Shown here piece after piece: positions 55,250 to 64,000 of a stretch of 64,000 nt of DNA (its first letter is position 1; the number at the start of each line of letters is the position of its first letter). The notes beneath the pieces are model-generated. The model had not been told where the DNA came from. It searched no databases and was given only the letters and a program-made list of their open reading frames with translations. This DNA is from DATKCT01 sp035513055 (GTDB lineage Bacteria > Verrucomicrobiota > Verrucomicrobiia > Verrucomicrobiales > DEV007). Made by a program: the position numbers and the translations under genes. The stretch covers positions 1 to 64,000 of the forward strand of contig DATKCT010000008.1 in assembly GCA_035513055.1 (NCBI GenBank), given 5' to 3'.

Positions 55250-56107
55250 TTAGAGGAGGCGGTCCTGAATATCCGGATCGTCCTCCCATTGCGTCCGGGC
55301 GGGAGGAGCCGGGGTATAGCGCGCCTCGCGGCGAGAGGGGGCTTCGTGGCGAGCGAGGGGTTCGCGGTAGGGCTCGGCGGGGCCGGGCTCGAAGCGAACG
55401 AAAAACTTGAGCAGATCGCCTTGCAGTTCAGCGGCGTAGTTTTCGAGTTCGACGAGCAGGAAGCGGATCCTTTGGACGATGTAATTGTAGCCGAACATAG
55501 CGGGAATGGCGACCAACAGACCGATGACGGTGGTCACGAGGGCGGAGCAAACGCCTGGGGCAAGGTCTTTGATGCCCACGGCGCCCGAGGCGCTGGCGAC
55601 GCCGCTGAAGGCGTCCATCACTCCCCAGACGGTGCCGAGTAGGCCGAGGAAGGGGGCGCCGCTGACCGCGGTGGCCAGGATGGCGTTTTTGTCTTCGAGG
55701 CGAAGCATGTTGTCTCCAAGAGCCCGTTCCATGGCGCGCTCGAGAGCCTGCATTTGGGCTGGACGCAGCGAGGAAACCCGGCTGAGGCGGTTGCCCCGCC
55801 TGTCCCCGGGATCCCCCAGGACTTGGTAAGCCATTTCGTCGCAGGCGGTGGAGTAGATGTGGTAGGCGGGGGAGCCGCTGAAGGTTTCCTTTTCCTCGTA
55901 GATGTCGAGGGGGTGTTCGGTGGCGCGGTAGGCGGAGAGAAAGCGGCGGTTGAGACGCCGGGTGCGATGCAGGAGAACGAGTTTGGTGATCATGACGGCC
56001 CAACTGAAGCTCGAGAGGACCAGCAGGGTGATGCAGATGGCGATGCCTGCGGGGGAAGCATTCTCCAACGCGAAGCGAAAGCCGTTTACGGGCAGTGGAT
56101 CGGGCAT
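55250..56107 (-). CDS. tolQ: TolQ/ExbB-type proton channel protein
   Basis: The protein has 285 residues with three membrane helices: about 18-44, 147-170 and 190-212. The stretch SGAPFLGLLGTVWGVMDAF is the MotA/TolQ/ExbB signature. With TolR it forms the proton-driven motor of the Tol system. The C-terminal tail after residue 240 is Pro/Arg-rich. First gene of the tolQ-tolR-tolA-tolB-pal cluster. Confidence 0.92.
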   Translation of the reverse strand: MPDPLPVNGFRFALENASPAGIAICITLLVLSSFSWAVMITKLVLLHRTRRLNRRFLSAYRATEHPLDIYEEKETFSGSPAYHIYSTACDEMAYQVLGDPGDRRGNRLSRVSSLRPAQMQALERAMERALGDNMLRLEDKNAILATAVSGAPFLGLLGTVWGVMDAFSGVASASGAVGIKDLAPGVCSALVTTVIGLLVAIPAMFGYNYIVQRIRFLLVELENYAAELQGDLLKFFVRFEPGPAEPYREPLARHEAPSRREARYTPAPPARTQWEDDPDIQDRLL

Positions 56108-56312
56108 CCGGGCCTCAGGTTAACTTTGCCGAACCGTCAACAGAATTAAAATAATAAACCGGTGTGGAGCGATTCCAAGTAAAAGGTGGGCATGCGGTTC
56201 AAGGCGCCGGAAAAGGCGCCGGAACCGGGTAGTGACGCTGGAGGCAAGCCGGATATTCACGGCTGGACGGAGCGAAGCGGGGAGGGTTAGCCCGGGGTAT
56301 GAGAAATGTGGG
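56108..56312. other. intergenic region between tolQ and the small membrane protein gene
   Basis: About 205 bases with an AT-rich core near 56142-56160, a likely promoter region for tolQ, though I cannot fix a -35/-10 pair. It contains one more copy of the GAGAAATGTGGGTTAA motif at about 56301-56316, overlapping the end of the small gene. Confidence 0.45.
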
Positions 56313-56531
56313 TTAATGCGCCTGAAGGAGGACGGCGAGGAACGCGAAGACGAGTCCGGCGACGAAGCCCATGATGGGCATGAGGAGAGAGAAGGGTTCG
56401 TGGAGCCCGTGGATGTAGCCCAGAGGGGTGATAACGGCTCCGGCGAGAGCGGTGAGGAAGATCTTCAGGAGGCTCTTCCGGGTAAAGGGCGCCCGCGGGA
56501 GTTCGGTAAAGCGCTGCGACGGGGGGGGCAT
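56313..56531 (-). CDS. small two-helix membrane protein downstream of gyrA
   Basis: The protein has 72 residues and two hydrophobic segments (LLKIFLTALAGAVITPLGYI and LLMPIMGFVAGLVFAFLAVLL). It starts 13 bases after the gyrA stop, so it is probably co-transcribed. The function is unknown. Confidence 0.6.
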   Translation of the reverse strand: MPPPSQRFTELPRAPFTRKSLLKIFLTALAGAVITPLGYIHGLHEPFSLLMPIMGFVAGLVFAFLAVLLQAH

Positions 56532-56544
56532 GGAGGCGCGGGTT

Positions 56545-59166
56545 TCAGGCCGGACTAGAGCCGGACGGCGGCTCGGGGAGGGCTTCGGTTTCAGCGGCGG
56601 AGTCCAGCTCCTCGTCGCTGACGACCTGACCGAGGTCCTGGATGGTTTCGCCCTTGGCCAGATCCATGAGTTTCACCCCTTGGGTGGCGCGCCCGAGGGT
56701 GCTGATATTTGAGACGGGGATGCGGACGGTCTGTCCGCTGGAGGTCATGAGCATAACGTGATCGTCTTTGCGGACGGCGAGGGCGCCGGCGACCTTGCCG
56801 GTGCGCTCGGTGGTTTTCATGGTGATGACGCCTTTTCCGCCGCGGCCTTTGGTGGGGTAATCCTCGAAGGGAGTTCGTTTGCCGAGGCCATTTTCGGAGA
56901 CGATGAGGAAAAGGGTTTCCGGATCGACGATGGCGAGAGCGACGACATGGTCGTCGCCGCGGGGGCGAATGCCGGCGACGCCGCGAGAGCTGCGGCCCAT
57001 GGAACGAATCGTGCTTTCGCTGCAGCGCACACAGAAGCCGTTGCGGGTGACGAGGCAGACTTCGTCTTTTCCGCTGGTGAGTTTTACGGCGATGAGGTCA
57101 TTGCCTTCTTCGAGGACGATGGCGTGGATGCCTCCGCGCCGGTAATTGCGGAAATGGGAGAGGGGGGTTTTCTTGACGGTGCCGTTGCGAGTGGCGAAGA
57201 GGACGAAGAGTTCCTGCTCCCAGGTGCGGTCCTCGCCGTTTTCCAGGACGGCGGAAAGGCGGAGTGAGGAGGCGATGCGTTCGCCGGGCCGGAGGTCGAG
57301 GAGATTTTGGATAGCGCGGCCGCGGGCGGTGCGGGCCATTTCAGGTATTTGGTAGACTCTTTCCACGTAGACTCGCCCCGTGTTGGTGAAGAACATGAGA
57401 TAATCGTGGACCGCGGCGGTGAAAAGATGTTCGACGAAGTCGGATTCTTCGCCGTCCGCCGAGGCCTCGCGGGTTTCCATTCCCTTGAGGCCTTTGCCGC
57501 CGCGTCTTTGGCTGCGGAACTCGCTGGCGGCGGTGCGCTTGATATAACCGCGGTGGGAAATGGTGATGATGGAACTTTCGTTGGCGATGAGGTCTTCGAG
57601 GGCGATGTCGCCTTCATGGGCGGCGATTTCCGTGCGGCGGGGAGTGGCGTATTTGGAGCCGAGGGCGCGGAGTTCGTCCTTGATGGCGGAGAGGACGCGG
57701 GATTCCCGGGCGAGAATGTCCTGAAAGTCTTGAATTTCGGCGAGGACTCCTTCGTATTCCTGTTGGATCTTGACCCGTTCCAAAGCGGTGAGTTGATAGA
57801 GCCGGAGTTCGAGGATGGCCTGGACTTGGCGCGCGGTGAGGATGTAGGCGTCTCCGGAGATGGAGGGCTGTCCGCGCAGGAGGATGCCCAAAGAGCGGGC
57901 GGCGTCCAAGGTGAAAGGGTAAGCTTGGATGCGCTGGCGAGCTTGTTCCCGGTCGGCCGACTCGCGGACTATGCGGATGAGATCGTCGAGCTGAGAGGTG
58001 GCGAGGAGGAAGGCTTCGAGCAGTTCGGCTCGGTCTTCAGCTTTGCGCAGCAGGTAACGGGTGCGCCGGAGGATGACTTCGCGGCGGTGCTCGACAAAGC
58101 AGGCGATAGCGTCGCGGATGGTTAGGAGGCGGGGCCGTCTGCCGTCGATGGCGAGCATGTTGACGGCGAAGCTGGTTTCAAGCTGGGTGTGTTTGAAGAG
58201 GTTGTTCAGGACGACTTGAGAGCGGGCGCCGCGTTTGAGATCAATGACCACTCGGGTGTTCTCGTCGGATTCATCGCGGATCCCGCTTATTTCGGGGAGC
58301 ACTTTGGTCTGGACGAGTTCGGCGACGCGTTCGACGAGGGTGGCCCGGTTGACGTTGTAAGGAATCTCCGTGATGATGATTTGCTCGCGGGAAGAGGAGG
58401 CTTCCTCGATGGCGGCGCGTCCGCGGACGCGGATGCTGCCGCGGCCGGTGTCCATGTAGGAGCGGATCCCGGCATGGCCGAGTATGGTGCAGCCGGTGGG
58501 AAAATCCGGGCCTTTGATGTGGCAGCGCAGTTCAGCGAGAGAGATGTCCGGGTTATCGATCTGAGCGCAGATGGCTTCGATGACTTCGCCGAGGTTGTGG
58601 GGGGGGATGTTGGTGGCCATTCCCACGGCAATGCCGGACCCGCCATTGACGAGAAGGTTGGGGAATGCGGCGGGGAGAACTGCGGGTTCCGTGAGGCGTT
58701 CGTCGTAGTTCGGAACGAAATCGACGGTGTCTTTGTCCATGTCCTCCATGAGGACGGCGCCGAGGTGGGTGAGACGGGCCTCGGTGTAGCGCATGGCCGC
58801 GGGCGGATCGCCTTCGACGGAGCCGAAGTTGCCCTGGCCCTCGACGAGGCATTCACGCATGGACCAGTGCTGGGCCATGTTGACCAGAGTGGGATAGATC
58901 ACGGCCTCGCCGTGCGGATGGTAGTTCCCGCTGGTGTCGCCGCAGATCTTTGCGCATTTGATATGGCCGCGTCCAGGTAGCAGATTCAGCTCCCGCATGG
59001 CGTAGAGTATGCGCCGCTGGGATGGCTTGAGCCCGTCCCGGACATCGGGCAAGGCGCGGGCGATGATGACCGACATGGAATAGTCCAAAAAAGACTTGGA
59101 CATCTCGTCGGCGACGCTGACGGGAACGATGCGCTCGTGATCCTTGGGACTATCGCTATCGGGCAT
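56545..59166 (-). CDS. gyrA: DNA gyrase subunit A
   Basis: This 873-residue DNA-cleaving and rejoining subunit opens with FLDYSMSVIIARALPDVRDG and GLKPSQRRILYAM. The active-site Tyr lies in AAMRYTEARLT. The C-terminal half has the six-bladed wrapping domain, with a GyrA-box-like QRRGGKG (in FRSQRRGGKGLKGM), which marks gyrase rather than topoisomerase IV. The quinolone-contact region reads GNYHPHGEAVIYPTLV, so the positions matching E. coli Ser83 and Asp87 are Ala and Pro. It lies 69 bases after gyrB on the same strand. Confidence 0.95.
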   Translation of the reverse strand: MPDSDSPKDHERIVPVSVADEMSKSFLDYSMSVIIARALPDVRDGLKPSQRRILYAMRELNLLPGRGHIKCAKICGDTSGNYHPHGEAVIYPTLVNMAQHWSMRECLVEGQGNFGSVEGDPPAAMRYTEARLTHLGAVLMEDMDKDTVDFVPNYDERLTEPAVLPAAFPNLLVNGGSGIAVGMATNIPPHNLGEVIEAICAQIDNPDISLAELRCHIKGPDFPTGCTILGHAGIRSYMDTGRGSIRVRGRAAIEEASSSREQIIITEIPYNVNRATLVERVAELVQTKVLPEISGIRDESDENTRVVIDLKRGARSQVVLNNLFKHTQLETSFAVNMLAIDGRRPRLLTIRDAIACFVEHRREVILRRTRYLLRKAEDRAELLEAFLLATSQLDDLIRIVRESADREQARQRIQAYPFTLDAARSLGILLRGQPSISGDAYILTARQVQAILELRLYQLTALERVKIQQEYEGVLAEIQDFQDILARESRVLSAIKDELRALGSKYATPRRTEIAAHEGDIALEDLIANESSIITISHRGYIKRTAASEFRSQRRGGKGLKGMETREASADGEESDFVEHLFTAAVHDYLMFFTNTGRVYVERVYQIPEMARTARGRAIQNLLDLRPGERIASSLRLSAVLENGEDRTWEQELFVLFATRNGTVKKTPLSHFRNYRRGGIHAIVLEEGNDLIAVKLTSGKDEVCLVTRNGFCVRCSESTIRSMGRSSRGVAGIRPRGDDHVVALAIVDPETLFLIVSENGLGKRTPFEDYPTKGRGGKGVITMKTTERTGKVAGALAVRKDDHVMLMTSSGQTVRIPVSNISTLGRATQGVKLMDLAKGETIQDLGQVVSDEELDSAAETEALPEPPSGSSPA

Positions 59167-59194
59167 TGAGGAGAGGAGAAAGGCAGAAAGGGGG

Positions 59195-59221
59195 AAAGCG
59201 AGGAAAGCGAGGAAAGCGAGG
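59195..59221. repeat. three tandem 9-bp units in the gyrB-gyrA gap
   Basis: AAAGCGAGG is repeated three times in a row in the 69-base gap between the two gyrase genes. It is purine-rich, so on the transcribed - strand it is pyrimidine-rich. Likely slippage product. Confidence 0.6.
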
Positions 59222-59235
59222 AAACGGAGCGAGGC

Positions 59236-61797
59236 TCAGACGTCGAGATTTCGCACTTTAAGAGCGTTTTCCTCGATGAAGTGTTTGCGGGGCTCGACGA
59301 TGTCTCCCATGAGGATGGTGAAGATCCGGTCCGCCTCGACCTGATTGTCCTCGTCGAGGCGCACCTTGAGGAGTTGGCGGCTGTCAGGATCCATGGTGGT
59401 GCCGAAGAGTTCTTTGGCGTTCATTTCGCCGAGTCCTTTGAAACGTTTGATCTCCATACCTCGCCGCCCGATTTGGAGAATGACATCGAGTATTTCCGGG
59501 ACCGAGCGGATCTCGTGGTTTTGAGAGTCTTTCTCGCCTTCTTCGAGGCGGTAGAGGGGTTCGGGCGAGGGAGAAAAGTGCTCCGGCGGAAACCCGGTTT
59601 CCTCGAGTTGTTCGATGATTTTGCGGATGGAATTCGCCTCGTGGATTTCGTGGAGAGTGGCCCTTCGGGTTTGGATGGAATCATCCGGGGAGAATTCGGG
59701 ACCCTCTTCCTCTTCCGGCCCGATTCCCAGGAGCCGGAGGCCGGGATTGCGGGCGGCGAAATCCCGCAGCGCTTCGTCGTCGGTGAAATAGAGGGCTTCC
59801 TCTTCGTTTCCTTCGCGCACACGGACGAGGAAGGTGGGGTAGCGGCCCGTGCCGGGGTGGCGATGGCGGAGGTAGGTTTCGAAGTGGCCGCCGTCGCGGA
59901 CGATGGCTTCGGAGAGGCGGTGGAGCCTGGTCAGGAGTTCGAGGGAACGGCGGATGTCCTCGCGGGAGAAGGTGCGATCCGAGGCGATTTCACGAAGGGT
60001 GAGATCCTCCGAGCCCAGGTCCATGAGGATGCGGTTGAGGGAAGGGTCATCTTGCACATACTCCTTGCGTTTCTTCCGGGAGACGAGGTAGAGGGGAGGC
60101 TGGGCAATGTAAAGGTAACCACGGCGGACGAGTTCGGGCATTTGGCGGCAGAAGAAGGTCAGCAGCAGGGTGCGAATGTGGGAGCCGTCCACATCGGCAT
60201 CCGTCATGATGATGATCTTGTGGTAGCGGACCTTCGATAGGTCGAAGGATCCTTCTTGGTCGCCATCGCCGATGCCGGCGCCGATGGCGGTGATCATGGT
60301 CTGGATCTCCCGGTTTTGCAGGGCCCGATGGAGGCGGGCTTTCTCGACGTTGATCAACTTGCCGCGCAGCGGGAGGATGGCTTGATGGCGCCGGTCTCGC
60401 CCTTGTTTGGCGGAGCCGCCGGCGGAATCGCCTTCGACGATGAACAGCTCGCAGCGGGAGGGATCGCGTTCGGAGCAGTCGGCAAGTTTGCCGGGGAGTC
60501 CTCCTCCGGTCAGGGCGGATTTCCGCACCGTTTCCCGGGCCTTGCGAGCCGCTTCGCGGGCACGGGCGGCATTGACGATTTTATCGATGATCCGGCGGGC
60601 GACGCCCGGGTTTTCCTCGAGAACGGCCATGAGGCCGTCATAGGCAACGGAGCTGACGACGCCCTCGACTTCATTGTTGACCAGTTTTGCCTTGGTCTGG
60701 GAGTTGAAGCGGGGATTCGGCAACTTGATGCTGACCACGCAGACGAGTCCTTCGCGGCAGTCTTCTCCGCTGAGAGCCGGATCGCTGTCTTTCACCAGCT
60801 TGCTCGACTTCGAGTATTGACTGATGGCCCGGGTCAGAGCGGAGCGGAACCCGGTGAGGTGGGTGCCGCCATCTGCGTTGGGGATGGAATTGGCGAAGCA
60901 GAGGATCTGCTCGTTGTAGCTGTCGTTGTATTGGAGAACGACATCGATGAAGTAATCGTCGTCGTTGCCGTCGCCTTCGACTTGGCGCCGGCCGCGGATG
61001 ATGATGGGATCGGGATGGATGACGGTTTTGTTCTCGCCGAGTTCAGCGACGAATTGGCGGATGCCCTCTTCGTATTTGAAGACTTCCCGGCGGGTGGGTT
61101 CTTCGCGTTCATCGGCGAGCACGATTTCGAGCCCGGGGTTGAGAAAGGCCAGTTCCCGCAGACGGGTCGAGAGCCGGTCAAAACTGAACTCGGTGGTGAT
61201 GGTGAAAATGGTCGGATCGGGCAGGAAACTGATGACGGTGCCGGTGTGCTCCGGGTCGGGGAGATCGCCGACGATCTCGAGTTTTTGGACCGTTTTGCCG
61301 CGCTCGAAGGAGATGGCGTAGAGTTTGCCGTCGCGGGCGATCTCGGCCTTGAACCAATCCGAGAGGGCGTTGACGCACTTGGCTCCGACGCCATGGAGAC
61401 CGCCGCTGTATTTGTAGGCGCCCTGCCCGAATTTGCCGCCGGCGTGGAGATTGGTGAGGACCAATTCGACCGCGGGCATCTTGAATTTCGGATGCTCATC
61501 GACGGGGATGCCGCGGCCGTCGTCGCGGACGCTCACGGATCCATCGACATGGATGACCACTTCGATATGGTCGCAGAAACCGGCCAGGTGCTCGTCGATG
61601 GAGTTATCGAGGACCTCGAAGACGCAGTGGTGCAATCCGCGTTCATCGGGATCGCCGATGTACATCCCGGGCCGTTTCCGCACGGCTTCGAGGCCCTCGA
61701 GCTTGTCGATTTTCGAGGCGTCGTAGGTCTCGATGAAGGGCTTTCTCGCTTCTGTTTCGTTCCCGCCTGCGGCGGGGTCTGCTTTGGAACTCATCAC
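59236..61797 (-). CDS. gyrB: DNA gyrase subunit B
   Basis: This 853-residue ATPase subunit contains RKRPGMYIGDPDERGLHH, the Bergerat fold EVLDNSIDE, DDGRGIPVDEHPKF and GGLHGVGAKCVNALS. The TOPRIM domain has LFIVEGDSAGGSAKQGRDR and MTDADVDGSHIRTLLLTFF with its Mg2+ residues. The C-terminus has RFKGLGEMNAKELFGTTM. A region of about 170 residues in the C-terminal part (around 605-775) is longer than in short GyrB proteins, comparable with GyrB of other phyla carrying an insert. It is first in the gyrB-gyrA unit. Confidence 0.95.
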   Translation of the reverse strand: MMSSKADPAAGGNETEARKPFIETYDASKIDKLEGLEAVRKRPGMYIGDPDERGLHHCVFEVLDNSIDEHLAGFCDHIEVVIHVDGSVSVRDDGRGIPVDEHPKFKMPAVELVLTNLHAGGKFGQGAYKYSGGLHGVGAKCVNALSDWFKAEIARDGKLYAISFERGKTVQKLEIVGDLPDPEHTGTVISFLPDPTIFTITTEFSFDRLSTRLRELAFLNPGLEIVLADEREEPTRREVFKYEEGIRQFVAELGENKTVIHPDPIIIRGRRQVEGDGNDDDYFIDVVLQYNDSYNEQILCFANSIPNADGGTHLTGFRSALTRAISQYSKSSKLVKDSDPALSGEDCREGLVCVVSIKLPNPRFNSQTKAKLVNNEVEGVVSSVAYDGLMAVLEENPGVARRIIDKIVNAARAREAARKARETVRKSALTGGGLPGKLADCSERDPSRCELFIVEGDSAGGSAKQGRDRRHQAILPLRGKLINVEKARLHRALQNREIQTMITAIGAGIGDGDQEGSFDLSKVRYHKIIIMTDADVDGSHIRTLLLTFFCRQMPELVRRGYLYIAQPPLYLVSRKKRKEYVQDDPSLNRILMDLGSEDLTLREIASDRTFSREDIRRSLELLTRLHRLSEAIVRDGGHFETYLRHRHPGTGRYPTFLVRVREGNEEEALYFTDDEALRDFAARNPGLRLLGIGPEEEEGPEFSPDDSIQTRRATLHEIHEANSIRKIIEQLEETGFPPEHFSPSPEPLYRLEEGEKDSQNHEIRSVPEILDVILQIGRRGMEIKRFKGLGEMNAKELFGTTMDPDSRQLLKVRLDEDNQVEADRIFTILMGDIVEPRKHFIEENALKVRNLDV

Positions 61798-62095
61798 AAT
61801 GCTAACGGAACCGGGCGGCGACCCGGACGCGCCTGCATTCCAGTCCCGAGGAAAGCCAAGAATAGACGAAATGCAAAGGAGAAACCAAGTTTATCCTTGG
61901 GTGGCGACAGGCAAGAGAAGGAGTTTTTGAGTTTGCGGTCTGGCGGCTTTCCCCTGGGGGCCTGTGCGGAAGGGAACCCCATTGTCCGGCAAGGGCTGCG
62001 GACGCCCGGACACGATATCCAGACATCCCTTGCTGACCAGGTCCCGGCCGTTGGAGCGGCGCCGCGCGACGCCGGGGACTGCCCGGGGCGGGTCA
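61798..62095. other. intergenic region upstream of gyrB
   Basis: About 300 bases that should hold the gyrB promoter. No gene was recognised. The region is GC-rich with many short inverted repeats near 62040-62090. I could not fix promoter boxes. Confidence 0.45.
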
Positions 62096-62131
62096 CGGGT
62101 GCGTTTCGTCCATACGGAGGAAACGCACCCG
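62096..62131. terminator. strong hairpin after the right-end gene
   Basis: CGGGTGCGTTTC at 62096-62107 pairs perfectly with GAAACGCACCCG at 62120-62131, a 12-bp stem with a 12-base loop. It begins 14 bases after the stop of the - strand gene ending at 62146. No T tract follows on either strand, so it may be a termination or RNA-stabilising hairpin or a dispersed element. Confidence 0.5.
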
Positions 62132-62145
62132 CGACATCCCGGCGG

Positions 62146-64000
62146 CTATTCGCCCGGGGCAACCGCCTTCGCCCGGTAGTAACCTTCCTCGGCGCCGGTG
62201 CGGCCTGCGTCGGTGTCCTCGAAGGTGGTCGTTCCGGCTGCGCCTGGCACAGTCGCGATGACTTCCCAGGTTCCGGGGTTCATGGTGGGCGAGTAGAGGA
62301 TCTCGTAGGAACGCGTGTCCTTGGAGGACCAAGTCAGTTCCACGCCGCCGGCGGTGCGTCCGGTGGAAACGGCGTGCAGGTAGTCGGCCGGATCGTTGGG
62401 ATCGGTGCCCGCCAAGGCTTCCTCTTCATCGCTGAAACCGTCGCCGTCGGCATCGCCGGTGGGGACGACATCCCCAAGCACTTCGAGGGTGAGGGCGTTG
62501 AGGATGGGGTTGGTGTCGGGGAATCCGGAAGTGATGTCGTCGTTGCTCAACACGACCTCGAGTTCGGTAGCCTGGGCGGTGAACGTGTACGTGGCCACCG
62601 CGCCCATCCCTGGGTTGGGCACGCCGCCTTGAACGACTCCCGGATTGAACTCGTTGGCTTCCAGGATTCCGTCGATGAGGATGTCGAAACCGCGGTTGCA
62701 GCAGGCTTCGTGGAAGATCAACTGCAACGCATAACGTTGGCCTACAGTGAGGTTCCCGATGGTGACAAACACGTCCTCGGGCGCCGGCGACCAGCGAATA
62801 TCGCGAGTCAACGACTCCAGCGCGTCGTCCGCCGCGGTGTCGCCGTAGTTTGGAGCGTTCCAAGCGGGGGAGAGATTGACCGCAGTGATGACGACGCCGG
62901 CGACATCGTCCGTAGTAAAGACGGCATCCCCGATCTGCACGCCGCCAGGACCACCCACGTCGACCGCATACTGGAAGGTCCCCTGGAAATCGAGACCTTC
63001 TCCGGGATCGCCGCCGGTGAAGCTGGAGATGACCGTGGCGGAATCGGGAATGTCGTTGGGATCGAGCGGATCCGAGCCCTTGGCCACTTCGACGCCATCC
63101 GGGAACCCGTCGCCGTCCGTGTCGGGGTCGTTTGGATCGGTGCCATGGATATGGACTTCCGCTCCGTCGTTCAGGCCGTCTCCGTCGGTGTCGGGGAGCA
63201 AAGGATCGGTATTCGCATCCCGTTCATCTCCGTCGTTTAAGCCGTCTCCGTCGGTGTCCGCTTGCGCCGGATTGGTCAATAAGGCGAGTTCCTCCGCGTT
63301 GGTGAGGCCGTCGCCGTCCGGATCATCATCGGCGCCCTGATCAAGATTCCCGAAGTGGATGACCTCCCAGGAATCGGGCAGACCGTCGCCATCGGAGTCC
63401 AAGGAGCCGACGCGTTCGAGAGTGAGTCCGTTGAGGATGGGGTTGTTGTCCGGGAACTGAGGGGCCTCCCTGAGAAACTGGATATCCAGCGCGTTGCCGG
63501 GCGCCCGGACCACTACGGTCACCAAGACTCCTTGCGTGGTTACATTGATTCCTCCCTGAACAATCTGGACATTGAAATCGTCGAGTACGAGCGCGCCTTG
63601 CAGGCGGATATCCCAACCCCGGTTGCAGCAGCTTTCGGCGAAGAGCAATTGCAGCTTGTAGAACTCGCCAGGTTCGAGTCCGCCCAGGCTCATGTTCACC
63701 GTCCCGTCGGTCCAACGGATGGACTGCATGACCGTCTCGAGATTGTTGTCGTTCGGTGAATCGCCGTATTCGGGCGCATGCCAAGCGATGATTTCATGGA
63801 CCTGATCCCAATTAAAGCCCGCGACGGAGTCATCGGTGAATGCGGCATCGCGGATGGAGAACCCGCCATCGCCCCGCATGTTGATGGCATAGGCGAAGTC
63901 TCCATCGAAGTCGATTCCTTCGCCAGCATCGCCCCCGGTGAAGGTGGTCACGAGGGCTTCTACGACGGGGACGGAACCGGCGTCGTTCGGATCGGAATCG
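62146..64000 (-). CDS. secreted repeat protein with thrombospondin type 3 linkers (5' end beyond window)
   Basis: The frame is open from the right window edge and ends at 62146, so only about 617 C-terminal residues are seen. Two copies of a ~170-residue domain are visible. Each begins TFTGGDAGEGIDF or SFTGGDPGEGLDF and holds a shared CCNRGWDI/CCNRGFDI motif and DxNPILN-LTLE. Between them are at least four thrombospondin type 3 repeats (DTDGDGLNDG-type), probably calcium-binding. The C-terminal ~80 residues (ELTWSSKDTRSYEILYSPTM to GYYRAKAVAPGE) are the module also found at the ends of the 4351 and 45550 genes. The paired Cys suggest an extracytoplasmic fold with a disulfide or metal. No enzyme motif was recognised. 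Confidence 0.8.
   Translation of the reverse strand, partial: DSDPNDAGSVPVVEALVTTFTGGDAGEGIDFDGDFAYAINMRGDGGFSIRDAAFTDDSVAGFNWDQVHEIIAWHAPEYGDSPNDNNLETVMQSIRWTDGTVNMSLGGLEPGEFYKLQLLFAESCCNRGWDIRLQGALVLDDFNVQIVQGGINVTTQGVLVTVVVRAPGNALDIQFLREAPQFPDNNPILNGLTLERVGSLDSDGDGLPDSWEVIHFGNLDQGADDDPDGDGLTNAEELALLTNPAQADTDGDGLNDGDERDANTDPLLPDTDGDGLNDGAEVHIHGTDPNDPDTDGDGFPDGVEVAKGSDPLDPNDIPDSATVISSFTGGDPGEGLDFQGTFQYAVDVGGPGGVQIGDAVFTTDDVAGVVITAVNLSPAWNAPNYGDTAADDALESLTRDIRWSPAPEDVFVTIGNLTVGQRYALQLIFHEACCNRGFDILIDGILEANEFNPGVVQGGVPNPGMGAVATYTFTAQATELEVVLSNDDITSGFPDTNPILNALTLEVLGDVVPTGDADGDGFSDEEEALAGTDPNDPADYLHAVSTGRTAGGVELTWSSKDTRSYEILYSPTMNPGTWEVIATVPGAAGTTTFEDTDAGRTGAEEGYYRAKAVAPGE

Noticed and set aside
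60256..63240. Very long open frame on the + strand opposite gyrB and the right-end gene
   Set aside because: It is antisense to a clear GyrB and arises from the GC-rich codon pattern. Its translation is low-complexity and resembles no protein.

Overview
The window looks like a chromosomal segment of a GC-rich, Gram-negative member of the Verrucomicrobiota (class-level placement, perhaps Opitutia-like, is a guess). The evidence is an envelope typical of diderms (Tol-Pal cluster, a TonB-dependent receptor, beta-barrel proteins, lipoproteins), a DUF1592/DUF1552 pair common in Planctomycetes and Verrucomicrobia, an ECF sigma factor fused to a membrane segment, and large secreted proteins with thrombospondin type 3 (calcium-binding) repeats and a shared C-terminal module. 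No rRNA, tRNA, CRISPR array or prophage was recognised.

Layout. 1-13.3 kb is a phosphate island: a TonB-dependent receptor and a secreted, internally duplicated protein on the + strand face a convergent operon phoU-pstS-pstC-pstA-pstB2-pstB1 on the - strand. The two PstB ATPases are degenerate in complementary positions, and PhoU is fused to an arsenate-reductase-like phosphatase domain whose nucleophilic cysteine is aspartate. Similar two-half operator-like sequences lie upstream of the secreted-protein gene and of phoU. 13.3-14.5 kb is a gene graveyard: a truncated mscS, an internally deleted DUF2254 gene, and a toxin-antitoxin remnant, next to a 43-bp dispersed repeat also present at the left end of the window. 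14.5-19.6 kb holds a sialidase-like protein, the membrane-fused ECF sigma factor with a partner gene, and an IS91-type transposase remnant.

19.9-28.4 kb is metabolic: a sugar-acid-type dehydrogenase, an ACT protein, uronate isomerase with an overlapping orphan ABC ATPase, 5-formyl-THF cyclo-ligase, a metallo-beta-lactamase-fold hydrolase, a noncanonical Nramp-like transporter and a DUF6268 outer-membrane protein. 28.6-36.7 kb has the DUF1592/DUF1552 pair, an atypical ROK protein and a ceramidase-like/sialidase-like fusion. 36.9-42 kb has priA, a CPBP protease, a rhodanese lipoprotein and a glycosyltransferase.

42-51 kb has two tandem giant secreted CotH/lamin-tail proteins, then a small membrane protein with a sodium:solute symporter. 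51-56 kb has a second CPBP protease and a complete tolQ-tolR-tolA-tolB-pal cluster. 56.3-61.8 kb has gyrB-gyrA with a small membrane protein. The right end is a truncated gene for a secreted repeat protein. Short dispersed repeats sit in many of the intergenic gaps. Functions are inferred from motifs read by eye, because no database search was possible.
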